A stretch of DNA of 64,000 nt from Candidatus Solirubrobacter pratensis. Its GTDB lineage: Bacteria; Actinomycetota; Thermoleophilia; Solirubrobacterales; Solirubrobacteraceae. Below the pieces are notes generated by a model. It was given only the letters and a program-made list of their open reading frames with translations, had not been told where the DNA came from and made no database searches. Position 1 is the first letter of the stretch. The number at the start of each line of letters is the position of its first letter. Below are positions 25,908 to 34,923 of the stretch, in pieces. The translations under genes and the position numbers were made by a program. The stretch is from the NCBI RefSeq assembly GCF_000425945.1, contig NZ_KE384481.1, forward strand, positions 1 to 64,000, read 5' to 3'.

Positions 25908-27428
25908 TCACGCGGGCGGGATCGCGTTGCGCTTCGCCGGCCACTCGCGCCGCTTGGACGCGTAGCGGGCGAGCCGCCTGATCAGCTCGGCACGCAGGTC
26001 CTCCGGCTGCACGATGCCGTCGATCACGAGCTCGGACGCGAGGTGGAGCAGGTCGACGCCCTCGGCGTACTCACGCTTGAGCTCCTCGCGCCTGGCCTCG
26101 CGCGCCTCGGGATCCTCGATCGCCTGCAGCTGGTTGTAGAAGACCGCGTTGACCGCCGCGCTCGGGCCCATCACCGCGATCTTGGCCGTCGGCATGGCGA
26201 GCGTCACGTCGGGATCGAACGCCGGGCCGGCCATCGCGTACAGGCCCGCGCCGTAGGCCTTGCGCACGATCACGCACAGCTTGGGCACCGTCGCCTCGCT
26301 GACCGCCGAGATCATCTTCGCGCCGTGGCGGATGATGCCCTGGCGCTCGACCTGCGTGCCGATCATGAAGCCGGGGACGTCGCTGAGGAAGACGAGCGGG
26401 ATCGAGTACGCGTTGCAGGTCCAGATGAAGCGCGCGGCCTTGTCGGCCGAGTCCACGAACAGCACGCCGCCCTTGAACTTCGGCTGGTTGGCCACGACGC
26501 CCACGACGCGCCCGTCCAGCCGCGCGTACCCGACGATGACCTCCTTGGCCCAGCGCTTGTGCACCTCGAGGAACGAGCCGGCGTCGAACACGGCGTCGAT
26601 CAGCTCGTGCATGTTCCACGGCTTGTTCTCGTCGGCCGGGATCGCGGGGAGCGGGGCGGTCGGCTCCACCGGCGGCGCGACCGGCGGCTCCTCGTCGCAG
26701 GAGGTCGGGAAGTAGCCGAGATAGCGCTTCGCGAGGTCGATGCCCTCCTCGTCGGTCTTGACGAGGAAGTGCCCGCAGCCGGAGACGCCGGTGTGCATCT
26801 TCGCGCCGCCCATCTCCTCCAGCGAGACCTTCTCGCCGATCACGGCCTCCGCCATGCGCGGCGAGCCGAGGTACATCGACGCGTTGCCGTCGCGCATGAT
26901 CACCACGTCGCAGAACGCGGGGATGTAGGCGCCGCCGGCCGCGCTGGGGCCGAACAGCACGCAGACCTGGGGGACGGCGCCCGACAGGCGCACCTCGTTG
27001 AAGAAGATCCGGCCCGCGTGGCGGCGTCCCGGGAACATCTGCACCTGGTCGGTGATGCGCGCGCCGGCGGAGTCGACGAGGTAGACCATCGGCACCCGGT
27101 GCGAGAGCGCCGCCTCCTGGATGCGCAGGATCTTCTCGACCGTCTTGGGCCCCCAGGAGCCGGCCTTGACCGTCGGGTCGTTGGCCATCAGCGCGACCGT
27201 GCGCCCTCCGATCGTCCCCATGCCGGTGACGACGCCGTCGGCGCCGAGGCCGTCGGCCTCCCAGTTGGCCAGCAGCGCGTCCTCCACGAACGAACCCTCG
27301 TCGAGCAGCCGGGCGACGCGCTCGCGCACCGGCAGCTTGCCCTGGTCGATCGCCTTGGCCCGGTGGCGTTCCGGCCCTCCGAGGTAGGCGCGATCGAAGG
27401 CCTCCTTGACGTGCTGGGAGTCGCTCAT
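25908..27428 (-). CDS. acyl-CoA carboxylase carboxyltransferase (beta) subunit
   Basis: 506 residues, the usual length for propionyl-/methylcrotonyl-CoA carboxylase beta subunits. Two crotonase-like halves each carry an oxyanion-forming Gly-rich motif (GPSAAGGAYIPAF in the first, MAGPAFDPD region in the second), with SAGARI and DVPGFMIGTQVERQG. The subunit transfers CO2 from biotin to an acyl-CoA. No biotin carboxylase/BCCP alpha subunit is in the window, so the substrate is undecided; the nearby HMG-CoA lyase makes leucine breakdown possible. ATG 27428. Confidence 0.92.
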   Translation of the reverse strand: MSDSQHVKEAFDRAYLGGPERHRAKAIDQGKLPVRERVARLLDEGSFVEDALLANWEADGLGADGVVTGMGTIGGRTVALMANDPTVKAGSWGPKTVEKILRIQEAALSHRVPMVYLVDSAGARITDQVQMFPGRRHAGRIFFNEVRLSGAVPQVCVLFGPSAAGGAYIPAFCDVVIMRDGNASMYLGSPRMAEAVIGEKVSLEEMGGAKMHTGVSGCGHFLVKTDEEGIDLAKRYLGYFPTSCDEEPPVAPPVEPTAPLPAIPADENKPWNMHELIDAVFDAGSFLEVHKRWAKEVIVGYARLDGRVVGVVANQPKFKGGVLFVDSADKAARFIWTCNAYSIPLVFLSDVPGFMIGTQVERQGIIRHGAKMISAVSEATVPKLCVIVRKAYGAGLYAMAGPAFDPDVTLAMPTAKIAVMGPSAAVNAVFYNQLQAIEDPEAREARREELKREYAEGVDLLHLASELVIDGIVQPEDLRAELIRRLARYASKRREWPAKRNAIPPA

Positions 27429-27440
27429 AGGCCCTCGAGG

Positions 27441-28439
27441 TTATTCCTCGTGCACGCGCACGACGATCTCGTCGCCGTCCGCGCGCGCGGCAAGCGGCGC
27501 CTCGCCGGCGCGGTAGGCGCGCGGCTCGGGCGGGAGCGGCCGGCGCGGCCGCAGCCCGGCGCCGAGCGCGACGACGCCGACGGCCAGCAGCGTGAGCGGC
27601 CACCAGTACAGCGTCGGCTGCGGGCCGGCGGCGACGGCGGCGATGAACAACCCCGTGTTGAGCACGCCCAGATACGCGGGCCCGGGCGCGCGGTCCAGCG
27701 CGCCGTAGGCGATCAGCCCGAAGCCCGCGGCGAGCAGGACGAGCTCCCAGAAGCCGGGAAGCCGGCCGGGCAGCGCGGCGCCGAGCGAGAGGAACGTCAC
27801 GAGGCTCGCCAGCAGCCCGGCAAGGCCCATCACGGCGATTGCGAGCCCGGCCGCGCTGATCAGCTGCTGCGCATGTCGCGGGGCGGGCTCGCGCAGCGCC
27901 AGCGAGGCGAGCACGCACGCGAGCGCGAGCACCAGCAGCAGCCAGCGATAGGGGGTCTGCGAGGAGGCGTGGAAGACGAACCGCCACAGCGACAACAGCG
28001 CGATGCCGCCGAAGATCGCCGCCAGGAGCAGGCAGATCGCGCTGTTGCGCTCGAGCGCCGGCCACAGCGCGAGGCCGACCGCGAGCAGCGACGTCCACAC
28101 GAGCGCACCCGCCGGGAACGGCCCGAAGTCGGCGCCGAGCACGTCGGCGGCGGTCAGCAGCCCCGCGTAGAGCAGCAGCAGCCCGGTCACCAGCAGCACG
28201 GACTGGTACCCCGGCGGGCGGCCCTCCTCGTTGGGCGCCTGCGCGCCGAGCCAGTAGATCAGCGCGCCCGGCAACAGCAGGATCAGCATGTGGACGCCGG
28301 TGCCGAGGCTGCCCGAGAGCCGCAGCTCCTCGAGCGCGATGCCGACCCCGAGCACGACCGCGCCCGCCGCGATCAGCGGCCCGCGGTGCGGCGGCGGGCG
28401 CAGGAGTTCTCGCACGCCCGCCAGGTTCACCCGGCTCAC
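27441..28439 (-). CDS. polytopic membrane protein, unknown
   Basis: 332 residues with roughly ten hydrophobic helices separated by very short loops and a charged C-terminal tail (EIVVRVHEE). No family is recognised; the repeated LLLLAAG-type helices suggest a DUF-class integral membrane protein. Start GTG 28439 (or 28430). The gene ends 12 bases before the carboxyltransferase start, which suggests one operon. It diverges from the enoyl-CoA hydratase. Confidence 0.75.
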   Translation of the reverse strand: MSRVNLAGVRELLRPPPHRGPLIAAGAVVLGVGIALEELRLSGSLGTGVHMLILLLPGALIYWLGAQAPNEEGRPPGYQSVLLVTGLLLLYAGLLTAADVLGADFGPFPAGALVWTSLLAVGLALWPALERNSAICLLLAAIFGGIALLSLWRFVFHASSQTPYRWLLLVLALACVLASLALREPAPRHAQQLISAAGLAIAVMGLAGLLASLVTFLSLGAALPGRLPGFWELVLLAAGFGLIAYGALDRAPGPAYLGVLNTGLFIAAVAAGPQPTLYWWPLTLLAVGVVALGAGLRPRRPLPPEPRAYRAGEAPLAARADGDEIVVRVHEE

Positions 28440-28482
28440 GATAGAGATCGGGGTGCCGCTCCGACGTTTAGGCTCGGCGGTC

Positions 28483-29265
28483 GTGTCAGACCTTGTCATC
28501 GCCGAGGACCGCGGCGCGGTCCGCCACGTGATCCTCAACCGCCCGCAGAAGCGCAACGCGTTCGACGCGGCGCTCGTGCAGGCCACCGGCGCCGCCCTGC
28601 GCGACGCCGCCGACGACCCCGCCGTGCGCGTCGTCGTCCTCCGCGGCGCCGGGAAGGTGTTCTCCGCCGGCATGGACATCTCCGCCCTCGCCGCGCTGGC
28701 CGGCGGACCCGAGCGCCTGCGCTCGTTCCGGCGGGAGTGCCTGGCCGCCTGGAACCTCGCCGAGGAGATGACCAAGCCGGTGATCGCGCAGGTTCACGGC
28801 GTGTGCCTCGGCGGCGCGCTCGAGCTCGCGCTGGCGTGCGACATGCGCGTGCTCTCCGAGGACGCGTTCGTCGGGCTGCCGGAGACGCGGCTCGGGCTGG
28901 TGCCCGACGTCGGCGGCTCCTCGCGGCTGCCGCAGGTCGTCGGCCTCGGCCGGGCCAAGGAGCTGATCATGACCGGGCGCGTGATCGGCGCGGCCGACGC
29001 CGAGCGGATCGGCTTGGCCAACCGGATCGCGGCGCCGGACGCGCTCGACGCCGCGACCCAGGAGCTCGCCGACGAGCTGTTGGCGTGCGCGCCGATCGCG
29101 GTCGGCCTCGCCAAGCGGCTGATGGACGCGTCCGCTCGCCCCGCGCTGTCCACGACGCTCGAGCTCGAGGCCGCCGCGCAGGAGCAGTGCGCGCGCTCTG
29201 AGGACGTGCGCGAGGGCGTCCAGGCCGCCGCGGAGCGCCGCGCGCCGGTCTTCAGAGGTCGCTAG
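28483..29265 (+). CDS. enoyl-CoA hydratase/isomerase (crotonase) family protein
   Basis: 260 residues, the normal crotonase length. The oxyanion-hole loops AGMDISALA and CLGGALELALACDM and the segment ETRLGLVPDVGGSSRLP are present. The usual second catalytic Glu position reads Asp in VPDVGG, so isomerase or other crotonase chemistry is as likely as hydration. GTG 28483 is supported by TAGGCT 8 bases upstream. The gene end overlaps the histidine kinase end by 14 bp, convergent. Confidence 0.9.
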   Translation: MSDLVIAEDRGAVRHVILNRPQKRNAFDAALVQATGAALRDAADDPAVRVVVLRGAGKVFSAGMDISALAALAGGPERLRSFRRECLAAWNLAEEMTKPVIAQVHGVCLGGALELALACDMRVLSEDAFVGLPETRLGLVPDVGGSSRLPQVVGLGRAKELIMTGRVIGAADAERIGLANRIAAPDALDAATQELADELLACAPIAVGLAKRLMDASARPALSTTLELEAAAQEQCARSEDVREGVQAAAERRAPVFRGR

Positions 29266-31801
29266 TCGCGGGTTGGTCGAGCAGCGCCCGCACGGCGCGC
29301 AGGAGCGAGTCGTGGTCGAACGGCTTCTCCAGGAACGCGCTGCCGAGCGGCAGCTTCCCGCGTCCGCGCACCGTCTCGGCGGTGTAGCCGGAGATGAACA
29401 ACGTCCGCAGGCCGGGCCGCAGCGTCTTCAGCCGCTGCGCGAGGTCCGGGCCCGACATCTCTGGCATGATCACGTCGCTGACGAGCGCGTCGACATGCCG
29501 GCCTGAGGCCGCGAGCTCGAGCGCGTCGCGCGGGGCGGCGGTCGAGAGCACCTCATAGCCCTCGCCCCTCAGGATCACCTCGATCAGCATGCGCACGCCG
29601 TCCTCGTCCTCGCAGACGAGGATCGTCTCGCTGCCTCCGAGCCGCGCGGCGCCGTTCTCCTCGGCCGGCGCGGGCGTCTCGCCCGCGGTGCCGACGGCCG
29701 GCAGGTAGACGCGGAACGTGCTGCCCAGGCCTGGCTCGGAGTAGATCGTCACGCGGCCGCCCGACTGGGTCACGATGCCGTGCACGGTCGCCAGCCCGAG
29801 CCCGGTGCCCTGCCCCGTCTCCTTGATCGTGAAGAACGGCTCGAACGCGCGCTCGACCACGTCGCGGCTCATGCCGACGCCGGTGTCGGTGACCGCGAGG
29901 CAGACCTCGCCGCCGCCGCTGGTCTCGAACGTGAGCGTCCCGCCCGCCGGCATCGCGTCGCGGGCGTTGATCGCGAGGTTGATGATCACCTGCTCGAGCT
30001 GGGGGCGGTCGGCGCGCACGCTCGGCAGCGCGTCCGCGGCGAGCACCGCGACGGCGACGTCGTCGCCGATCAGCCGGTCGAGCATCGGCAGCAGCCCTGT
30101 CACGACCTCGTTGACGTCGAGGATCACCGGCTCGAGCACCTGCTGGCGCGAGAACGCGAGCAGCTGGCGCGTGAGCTGGGTCGCGCGCTCGGTCGCGCGC
30201 GCGACCTCGTTGAGCTCCTGCGCTCCGGGGCCCGCCCCGATGCGGCGCTCGGCGAGCCGCCCGTAGCCGCTGATGACGGTCAGCAGGTTGTTGAAGTCGT
30301 GCGCGATCCCGCCCGCGAGCTGGCCGACCGCCTCCATCTTCTGCGCCTGGCGCAGCTGCGCCTCGAGCCGGCGCCGCTCGGTCACGTCGCGCAGGACGAA
30401 CAGATGCAGACCCGGCCGGAACTCGGCCGTCCCGCGGATGTCGAGCACGCGGTGCTCGCCGCCGTGCGAGCCCTCCCACGTCCCCTCGACCCGGCCGCGG
30501 GCGAGGAAGATGGCGAAGTCGCGCCCGGCGCGCTCGGCGCCGACGAAGTCGTCCATGCGGCGGCCGATCAGCTCGCCGGTGGACAGCCCGTAGAGCCGGC
30601 TCGCGGCGGCGTTGGCGGCGACGAAGCGGCGGTCGCCGTCGACGACGACGATCGCGTCCATCGCCGCGTCGAGGACGGCGGCCAGCTCGGTGCGCACGCG
30701 CGCGTGGCGCAGCGCGATGGCGATCTGGGCGGCGACCTCGTGGGTCGCCTCGCGCACGTCGTCGCGTTCGATCGGCTGCGGGAAGCCGAGGCTCAGCGCG
30801 CCGACGAGCTCGCCCTCGGCGCGCAGCGGGACCGCGAGGTACGCGCCGCCGCCGCCGGTCGTCTCGTAGACCTCGTCCGCCCCCTCGCGGAGGCGGTCGA
30901 GCCCGCGCAGCGCATGCTCGTCGCCGCCGCCGACGACGAACGAGATGCCGCCCGCGGCCTGGCGGTCGAGCACCACGACCTGCGCGTGCGTCGCGCCGAC
31001 CAGCACGCGCAGCCGCGTCAGCGCGGCGCCCGCGACCTCCTCCGGCGTCTCGGCGTCGAGGATCGCGCGGTCGATCGCATGCAGCGTCGCCAGCCGCTCG
31101 GTCTGGCGCGCCAGCTCGGCCTCGCGGGTCTCGACCGCCTCCCCCAGCCGTGAGAAACCGCGCTCGAGCCGGCCCAGCTCGTGGCCGTCGCCGTTGCCGC
31201 CGACGCGCGCGGCAAGCCGGCGGATCGGGCGGGTGACGTTGCCCGCCGCGAGATAGGCGGCGCCCAGCGCCGCCAGCGCCGCCAGGGCGGCGAAGCCCAG
31301 ATCGCGCCACAGCGCGTCGCGCGCCGCGCCGTAGACGCCGGCGCCCGGCAGCCCGTACGCCACGGCCGAGTCGCTGCGCCCGATCGCGTGCACGCCCCAG
31401 ACGCGCTCGACGCCGTCCGGGCCGGACGCGGTGAAGACGCCGGAGCGGCGGGTGAGCGCGGCGCGCGCGTCCGCGTTCAGCCGCGGCCCGGCGCCGGAGG
31501 CGCCGGTCCGCACGCTCGGATGCGTCCCGGCGAAGACGACGAGCGAGGCGCCCTGGGGCAGCGCCGTGAGCCTGAACAGGAGGTCCAGCCGCTGCTGCGT
31601 CGGCGCCCCGTAGTCGCCGGTCTCCGCGAGCAGCGAGGCGAACAGCTCGGCGCGGTTGGTGGCGCGCGCCTGGGCCTGGCCGCGGTCGGCGCGGTAGCGG
31701 TCGACGGCCGAGTAGGCGACGAGGCAGAGCAGCGGCAGCGTCGCCAGCACCGCGGCCAGGAGGAAGCGCGTTCGCACCGACAGTCCGACCAAGACCGACA
31801 C
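29252..31801 (-). CDS. hybrid sensor histidine kinase with C-terminal receiver
   Basis: 849 residues in order: membrane helix (about 10-30), extracellular sensor (about 33-165), second helix (about 168-190), HAMP, GAF (about 245-385), PAS (about 390-495), HisKA with GGIAHDFNNLL, HATPase with NLAINARDAMP, DTGVGMS and GQGTGLGLA, and a receiver domain with the acceptor Asp in VSDVIMPEMSG. It can phosphorylate itself and relay to its own receiver; no output domain or separate response regulator is adjacent. GTG 31801 follows the secreted-protein operon by 18 bases, so the kinase is probably its last gene. Confidence 0.93.
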   Translation of the reverse strand: MSVLVGLSVRTRFLLAAVLATLPLLCLVAYSAVDRYRADRGQAQARATNRAELFASLLAETGDYGAPTQQRLDLLFRLTALPQGASLVVFAGTHPSVRTGASGAGPRLNADARAALTRRSGVFTASGPDGVERVWGVHAIGRSDSAVAYGLPGAGVYGAARDALWRDLGFAALAALAALGAAYLAAGNVTRPIRRLAARVGGNGDGHELGRLERGFSRLGEAVETREAELARQTERLATLHAIDRAILDAETPEEVAGAALTRLRVLVGATHAQVVVLDRQAAGGISFVVGGGDEHALRGLDRLREGADEVYETTGGGGAYLAVPLRAEGELVGALSLGFPQPIERDDVREATHEVAAQIAIALRHARVRTELAAVLDAAMDAIVVVDGDRRFVAANAAASRLYGLSTGELIGRRMDDFVGAERAGRDFAIFLARGRVEGTWEGSHGGEHRVLDIRGTAEFRPGLHLFVLRDVTERRRLEAQLRQAQKMEAVGQLAGGIAHDFNNLLTVISGYGRLAERRIGAGPGAQELNEVARATERATQLTRQLLAFSRQQVLEPVILDVNEVVTGLLPMLDRLIGDDVAVAVLAADALPSVRADRPQLEQVIINLAINARDAMPAGGTLTFETSGGGEVCLAVTDTGVGMSRDVVERAFEPFFTIKETGQGTGLGLATVHGIVTQSGGRVTIYSEPGLGSTFRVYLPAVGTAGETPAPAEENGAARLGGSETILVCEDEDGVRMLIEVILRGEGYEVLSTAAPRDALELAASGRHVDALVSDVIMPEMSGPDLAQRLKTLRPGLRTLFISGYTAETVRGRGKLPLGSAFLEKPFDHDSLLRAVRALLDQPATSDL

Positions 31802-31819
31802 CGCCGCGGGATCTTATTG

Positions 31820-33286
31820 CTACCGAAGGCTGCTTCGCTTGCCCTTCTTCGCAGCGAACAGCCTCGCCTTCGCAAAGTAGGCTCCGCCGCCCCGCACGGT
31901 GACGGCCTTCTTGCTTCTCTTCACGGCTACGCTCACCTTGCCCTTGCCGACCTGCGTGAGCGTGCCGTCGCAGCGGTCCGTCGTGACGAACGTGGCGCTC
32001 GTGGCGGTCGCCGTGGCGGCGCCGCCGAGCGCGCGCAGCACACCCTTCGCGGTCACTCCCAGACTGCGGACGACGCCCTTGGCGCTGCGCGAGGCGGTGC
32101 ACGCCGTCGCGGCGCCGGGCGGCGTCACGAGCCCGATGTCGGTCGAGATCCGCGCGGACCTGGCCGCCTTCTTCTTCAGCTTCGCCTGCTTGATCGCGAA
32201 GATGCCGGCGCGGATGCGCGACTGCGTCCTGCGCGCCTTGCGGTCGGCCGGCGCGTACCCGTTGGCCGCCGAGGACATCGCCAGCTCGCCCTTGCGGGCG
32301 TCGACGGTCGAGCCGACCGGCAGCGAGGCGATGCCCTTGAGCGGCATGAACCCGGTCTCCTGGAACGGCGCGCGCATGCCCCGCAAGCCGAGCGGCGTCT
32401 TGGCCGGCAGCTTGACGAAGACCTCGCCGGAGATGAGCTGCACGACCGCATTGACGCCCGCGACCGGCGGCGCGTCGCCGGCCGGCAGCAGCTCGCACGC
32501 GTTGCCGACGCCGTCACGGTCGGCGTCGGCCTGGTCGCTGTTGGCCTTCTCGGGGCAGTTGTCGGAGGCGTCCGGGACGCCGTCGGCGTCGCGGTCAGGA
32601 GGCGGGACCACCGTCCACGTGAGCTGCGCCGGCGTGCGGTCGGTCGCGCCGTACGCGTCGGTCGCGCGGACGTTGAGCCGGTGCGCGCCCGGCGCGAGGC
32701 CGGTCAGCGTGAGCGGGTTCGGGCACGGTGTCGCCGAGGGCGCGTCGTCGAGCCGGCAGGAGTACCCGGTGGCGGCGACGTTGGAGGCGAAGGAGAACGT
32801 CGCGCCCGTGTCGGGGGTGGAGGTCGCGGGGCCGGAGAGGATCGCGGTGTCGGGCTGGAACGTGGGCGAGAACGCGACATCGTCGATGTCGCCGCCGGTG
32901 AAGTAGACCTGCATGATCGACGCGTCGTTGGCCTCCAGCGGCACGGGCGTCCACGTCGTCGTGGCCGGGACCGTGACCGGCTGCTGACACGCCGTGCCGC
33001 CGTCGCAGGGCGTGAGCGTGATGTCTTCCGGTCCGCGCACCCACAGCTCGACGATCGCCTGCGGCACCTGGAAGACGATGCTCCCGTTGCACGCCCGAAG
33101 ATACGCCCCGCCGTCGTGGCCGCCCGAGGTAACGGTCGTCATGCAATCGGAGCTGACCGTCGTGACGCCCGCGCTCGTCTGCCCGTTCTCGAACGTGATC
33201 GTCGCCGGCGCCGGTTCCAGCTGCGCCCGCGCCGGCGCTGCGGCCGCCAGGGCGGCGAGCAGCGCGAGCGCGTGCGCGCGGATCAT
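31820..33286 (-). CDS. secreted protein with TSP3-like repeat and FecR-like module (paralogue A)
   Basis: 488 residues with a signal peptide (ending ARA), an N-terminal beta domain, an Ig-like domain (DTAILSGPATSTPDTGATF), a calcium-binding thrombospondin-3-like stretch (DRDADGVPDASDNCPE, DADRDGVGNAC) and the shared module (SGEVFVKLPA, LPVGSTVDARKGELAM, GIFAIKQAK, TDRCDGTLTQVGKGKVSV). It ends in a basic tail. ATG 33286 overlaps the upstream stop (ATGA). It is closely related to the next gene, so the pair arose by tandem duplication. Confidence 0.85.
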   Translation of the reverse strand: MIRAHALALLAALAAAAPARAQLEPAPATITFENGQTSAGVTTVSSDCMTTVTSGGHDGGAYLRACNGSIVFQVPQAIVELWVRGPEDITLTPCDGGTACQQPVTVPATTTWTPVPLEANDASIMQVYFTGGDIDDVAFSPTFQPDTAILSGPATSTPDTGATFSFASNVAATGYSCRLDDAPSATPCPNPLTLTGLAPGAHRLNVRATDAYGATDRTPAQLTWTVVPPPDRDADGVPDASDNCPEKANSDQADADRDGVGNACELLPAGDAPPVAGVNAVVQLISGEVFVKLPAKTPLGLRGMRAPFQETGFMPLKGIASLPVGSTVDARKGELAMSSAANGYAPADRKARRTQSRIRAGIFAIKQAKLKKKAARSARISTDIGLVTPPGAATACTASRSAKGVVRSLGVTAKGVLRALGGAATATATSATFVTTDRCDGTLTQVGKGKVSVAVKRSKKAVTVRGGGAYFAKARLFAAKKGKRSSLR

Positions 33287-34923
33287 CGGGTCGCCCGCTT
33301 GGCGGCGAACAGCCGCGCCTTGACCGTGTACGAGCGGCCCGACCTCACGGTCACGGTCCGCGGCTTCGACGAGGTCGCCGTCGCCGCCGCGGCGACCGTC
33401 ACGCGGCCCTTGCCGACCTCGGTGCGGGTGCCGTCGCAGCGGTCCTGGGTGATCCACGTGGCCTCACGCGCCGTGCTCGTCGCCGCGGCGCCGACGATCC
33501 GGAACAGCCCCTTGTGGGTGCTCGCCGCGAGCGTCCGGACGAGCGAGCGTCCGCGGCCCTTGATCGGCCCGCTGGACGGCGTGCGCAGGCAGCCCGACTC
33601 CGCGCCCGGGGCGCTCGTGAGGATCAGGTCGGTCGGCACGCGCGCGGTCGACCCGAGCGCGGCGCGCGCCTGTCGGATCCGGAAGATGCCCGCGGCGAGC
33701 GTCACGCGCTGGCGCGCTCCGCCGTCGCCGATCCGGCGCCCGTCGACCGTCGAGTCGAGCGCGACGCGCCCCTTGCGCGCGTCGACCAGCGTGCCGGTGG
33801 GCAGCGCCGCGATGCCCTTGAGCGGCACGTAGCCGGAGATCGGCGCGGTCTGCGCGAGCCGCCGCGAGGAGGAGGCGTCCGCCGGCAGCTTCACGAACAC
33901 GTCGCCGCTCAGCGCGGTCACGACGACGCGCGAGCCGGTGACCGGCGCGAGCGTCCCCGGCTCGGCGACCTCGCAGGCGTCGCCGACGCCGTCCTTGTCG
34001 GAGTCCGCCTGGCCGGCGTTGGCGGCCGCCGGGCAGTTGTCGAGCGCATCCGCGACGCCGTCGCGATCGCCGTCGGGCGCCGGCACGATCGACGGCGGCG
34101 GATGGAGGTCGATCGCCCAGCTGTAGGCGGCCGGCGAGGGATCGTACGTGCCGTAGCGATCGCGCGCGGCGACGGTGAAGGTGTGCGAGCCCTCGGCCAG
34201 CCCCGAGGCCGAGAACGGCGGCCGGCACGCCTGCGCGGGAGCGCCGTCGAGCGAGCACGCGTAGCCCGTCTCGCTCTGGTTGGCCGTGAAGGCGAACGCC
34301 GCGTCGGTCGACCGGCTGACCGTCGCAGGGCCGGCGGTGATCTCGGTGTCGGGCTGCGGGTGCGCGCCGAACGTGATGTCGTCGATGATCAGCTCGGAGC
34401 CGAACGGGTTGCCGGCGGTCACGGTGACCGAGCGGATCGCCGGCATGTTGAGCCGCGTGCCGAGCACGACGGGCACGCCGAACGCGCTCGAGGCGTTCGG
34501 GATCACGACCCGCTCGATCGGATCGCCCTCGCCCGGCTCGCCGGGCCACGACTCGGCGGTGATCGTGTCGACCCGCGCCTCGGACTCGGGATCGAACGCG
34601 GTCAGCGCGGCCGCGAACATCGACACGCTCGTCTGCGGCTGGTCGAACTCCAGCCACAGCGTCCCGCCGCTGCAGACGTCGAGCCCCTGCGGGCTGTCGT
34701 GGCCGGTGCGCGTGACGACGCCGCAGCCGTCGGCGAGCGCGAAGGACCCGAAATTGGGCGGGATGACGCGCAGGTGCGCGCCCGAGGCCGGGTACAGCTC
34801 CTCGGCGGCGGTGGCCGGCGAGGGCGCCTCGAAGTCGAGCACCGCGGGGCCGGGATCGATCGCCTGCGCGGGCGCGGCGAGCGCCAGCGTCGCGAGCGCG
34901 ACGGCACCGAGCGCGAGCTTCAC
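33283..34923 (-). CDS. secreted protein with TSP3-like repeat and FecR-like module (paralogue B)
   Basis: 546 residues, the same domain order as paralogue A. A signal peptide (APAQA) precedes an N-terminal beta domain with VLDFEAPSP and LWLEFDQPQTSVSM (a lectin- or CUB-like fold is possible). Then come an Ig-like domain (DTEITAGPATVSRSTDAAF), TSP3-like loops (DGDRDGVADALDNCPA, DSDKDGVGDACE) and the module SGDVFVKLPA, LPTGTLVDARKGRVAL, GIFRIRQAR, TQDRCDGTRTEVGKGRV. GTG 34923 overlaps the upstream stop (GTGA). Confidence 0.85.
   Translation of the reverse strand: MKLALGAVALATLALAAPAQAIDPGPAVLDFEAPSPATAAEELYPASGAHLRVIPPNFGSFALADGCGVVTRTGHDSPQGLDVCSGGTLWLEFDQPQTSVSMFAAALTAFDPESEARVDTITAESWPGEPGEGDPIERVVIPNASSAFGVPVVLGTRLNMPAIRSVTVTAGNPFGSELIIDDITFGAHPQPDTEITAGPATVSRSTDAAFAFTANQSETGYACSLDGAPAQACRPPFSASGLAEGSHTFTVAARDRYGTYDPSPAAYSWAIDLHPPPSIVPAPDGDRDGVADALDNCPAAANAGQADSDKDGVGDACEVAEPGTLAPVTGSRVVVTALSGDVFVKLPADASSSRRLAQTAPISGYVPLKGIAALPTGTLVDARKGRVALDSTVDGRRIGDGGARQRVTLAAGIFRIRQARAALGSTARVPTDLILTSAPGAESGCLRTPSSGPIKGRGRSLVRTLAASTHKGLFRIVGAAATSTAREATWITQDRCDGTRTEVGKGRVTVAAAATATSSKPRTVTVRSGRSYTVKARLFAAKRATR

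Noticed and set aside
25314..29201. A ~1,300-codon plus-strand open frame across the acyl-CoA carboxylase region
   Set aside because: Its reading is Arg/His/Asp-rich without any domain, while the minus strand carries clear carboxyltransferase motifs and other genes in several frames.
31181..33832. An ~880-codon plus-strand frame opposite the histidine kinase and secreted protein
   Set aside because: Shadow frame of high-GC DNA: compositional bias, no motif, and antisense to well-supported genes.
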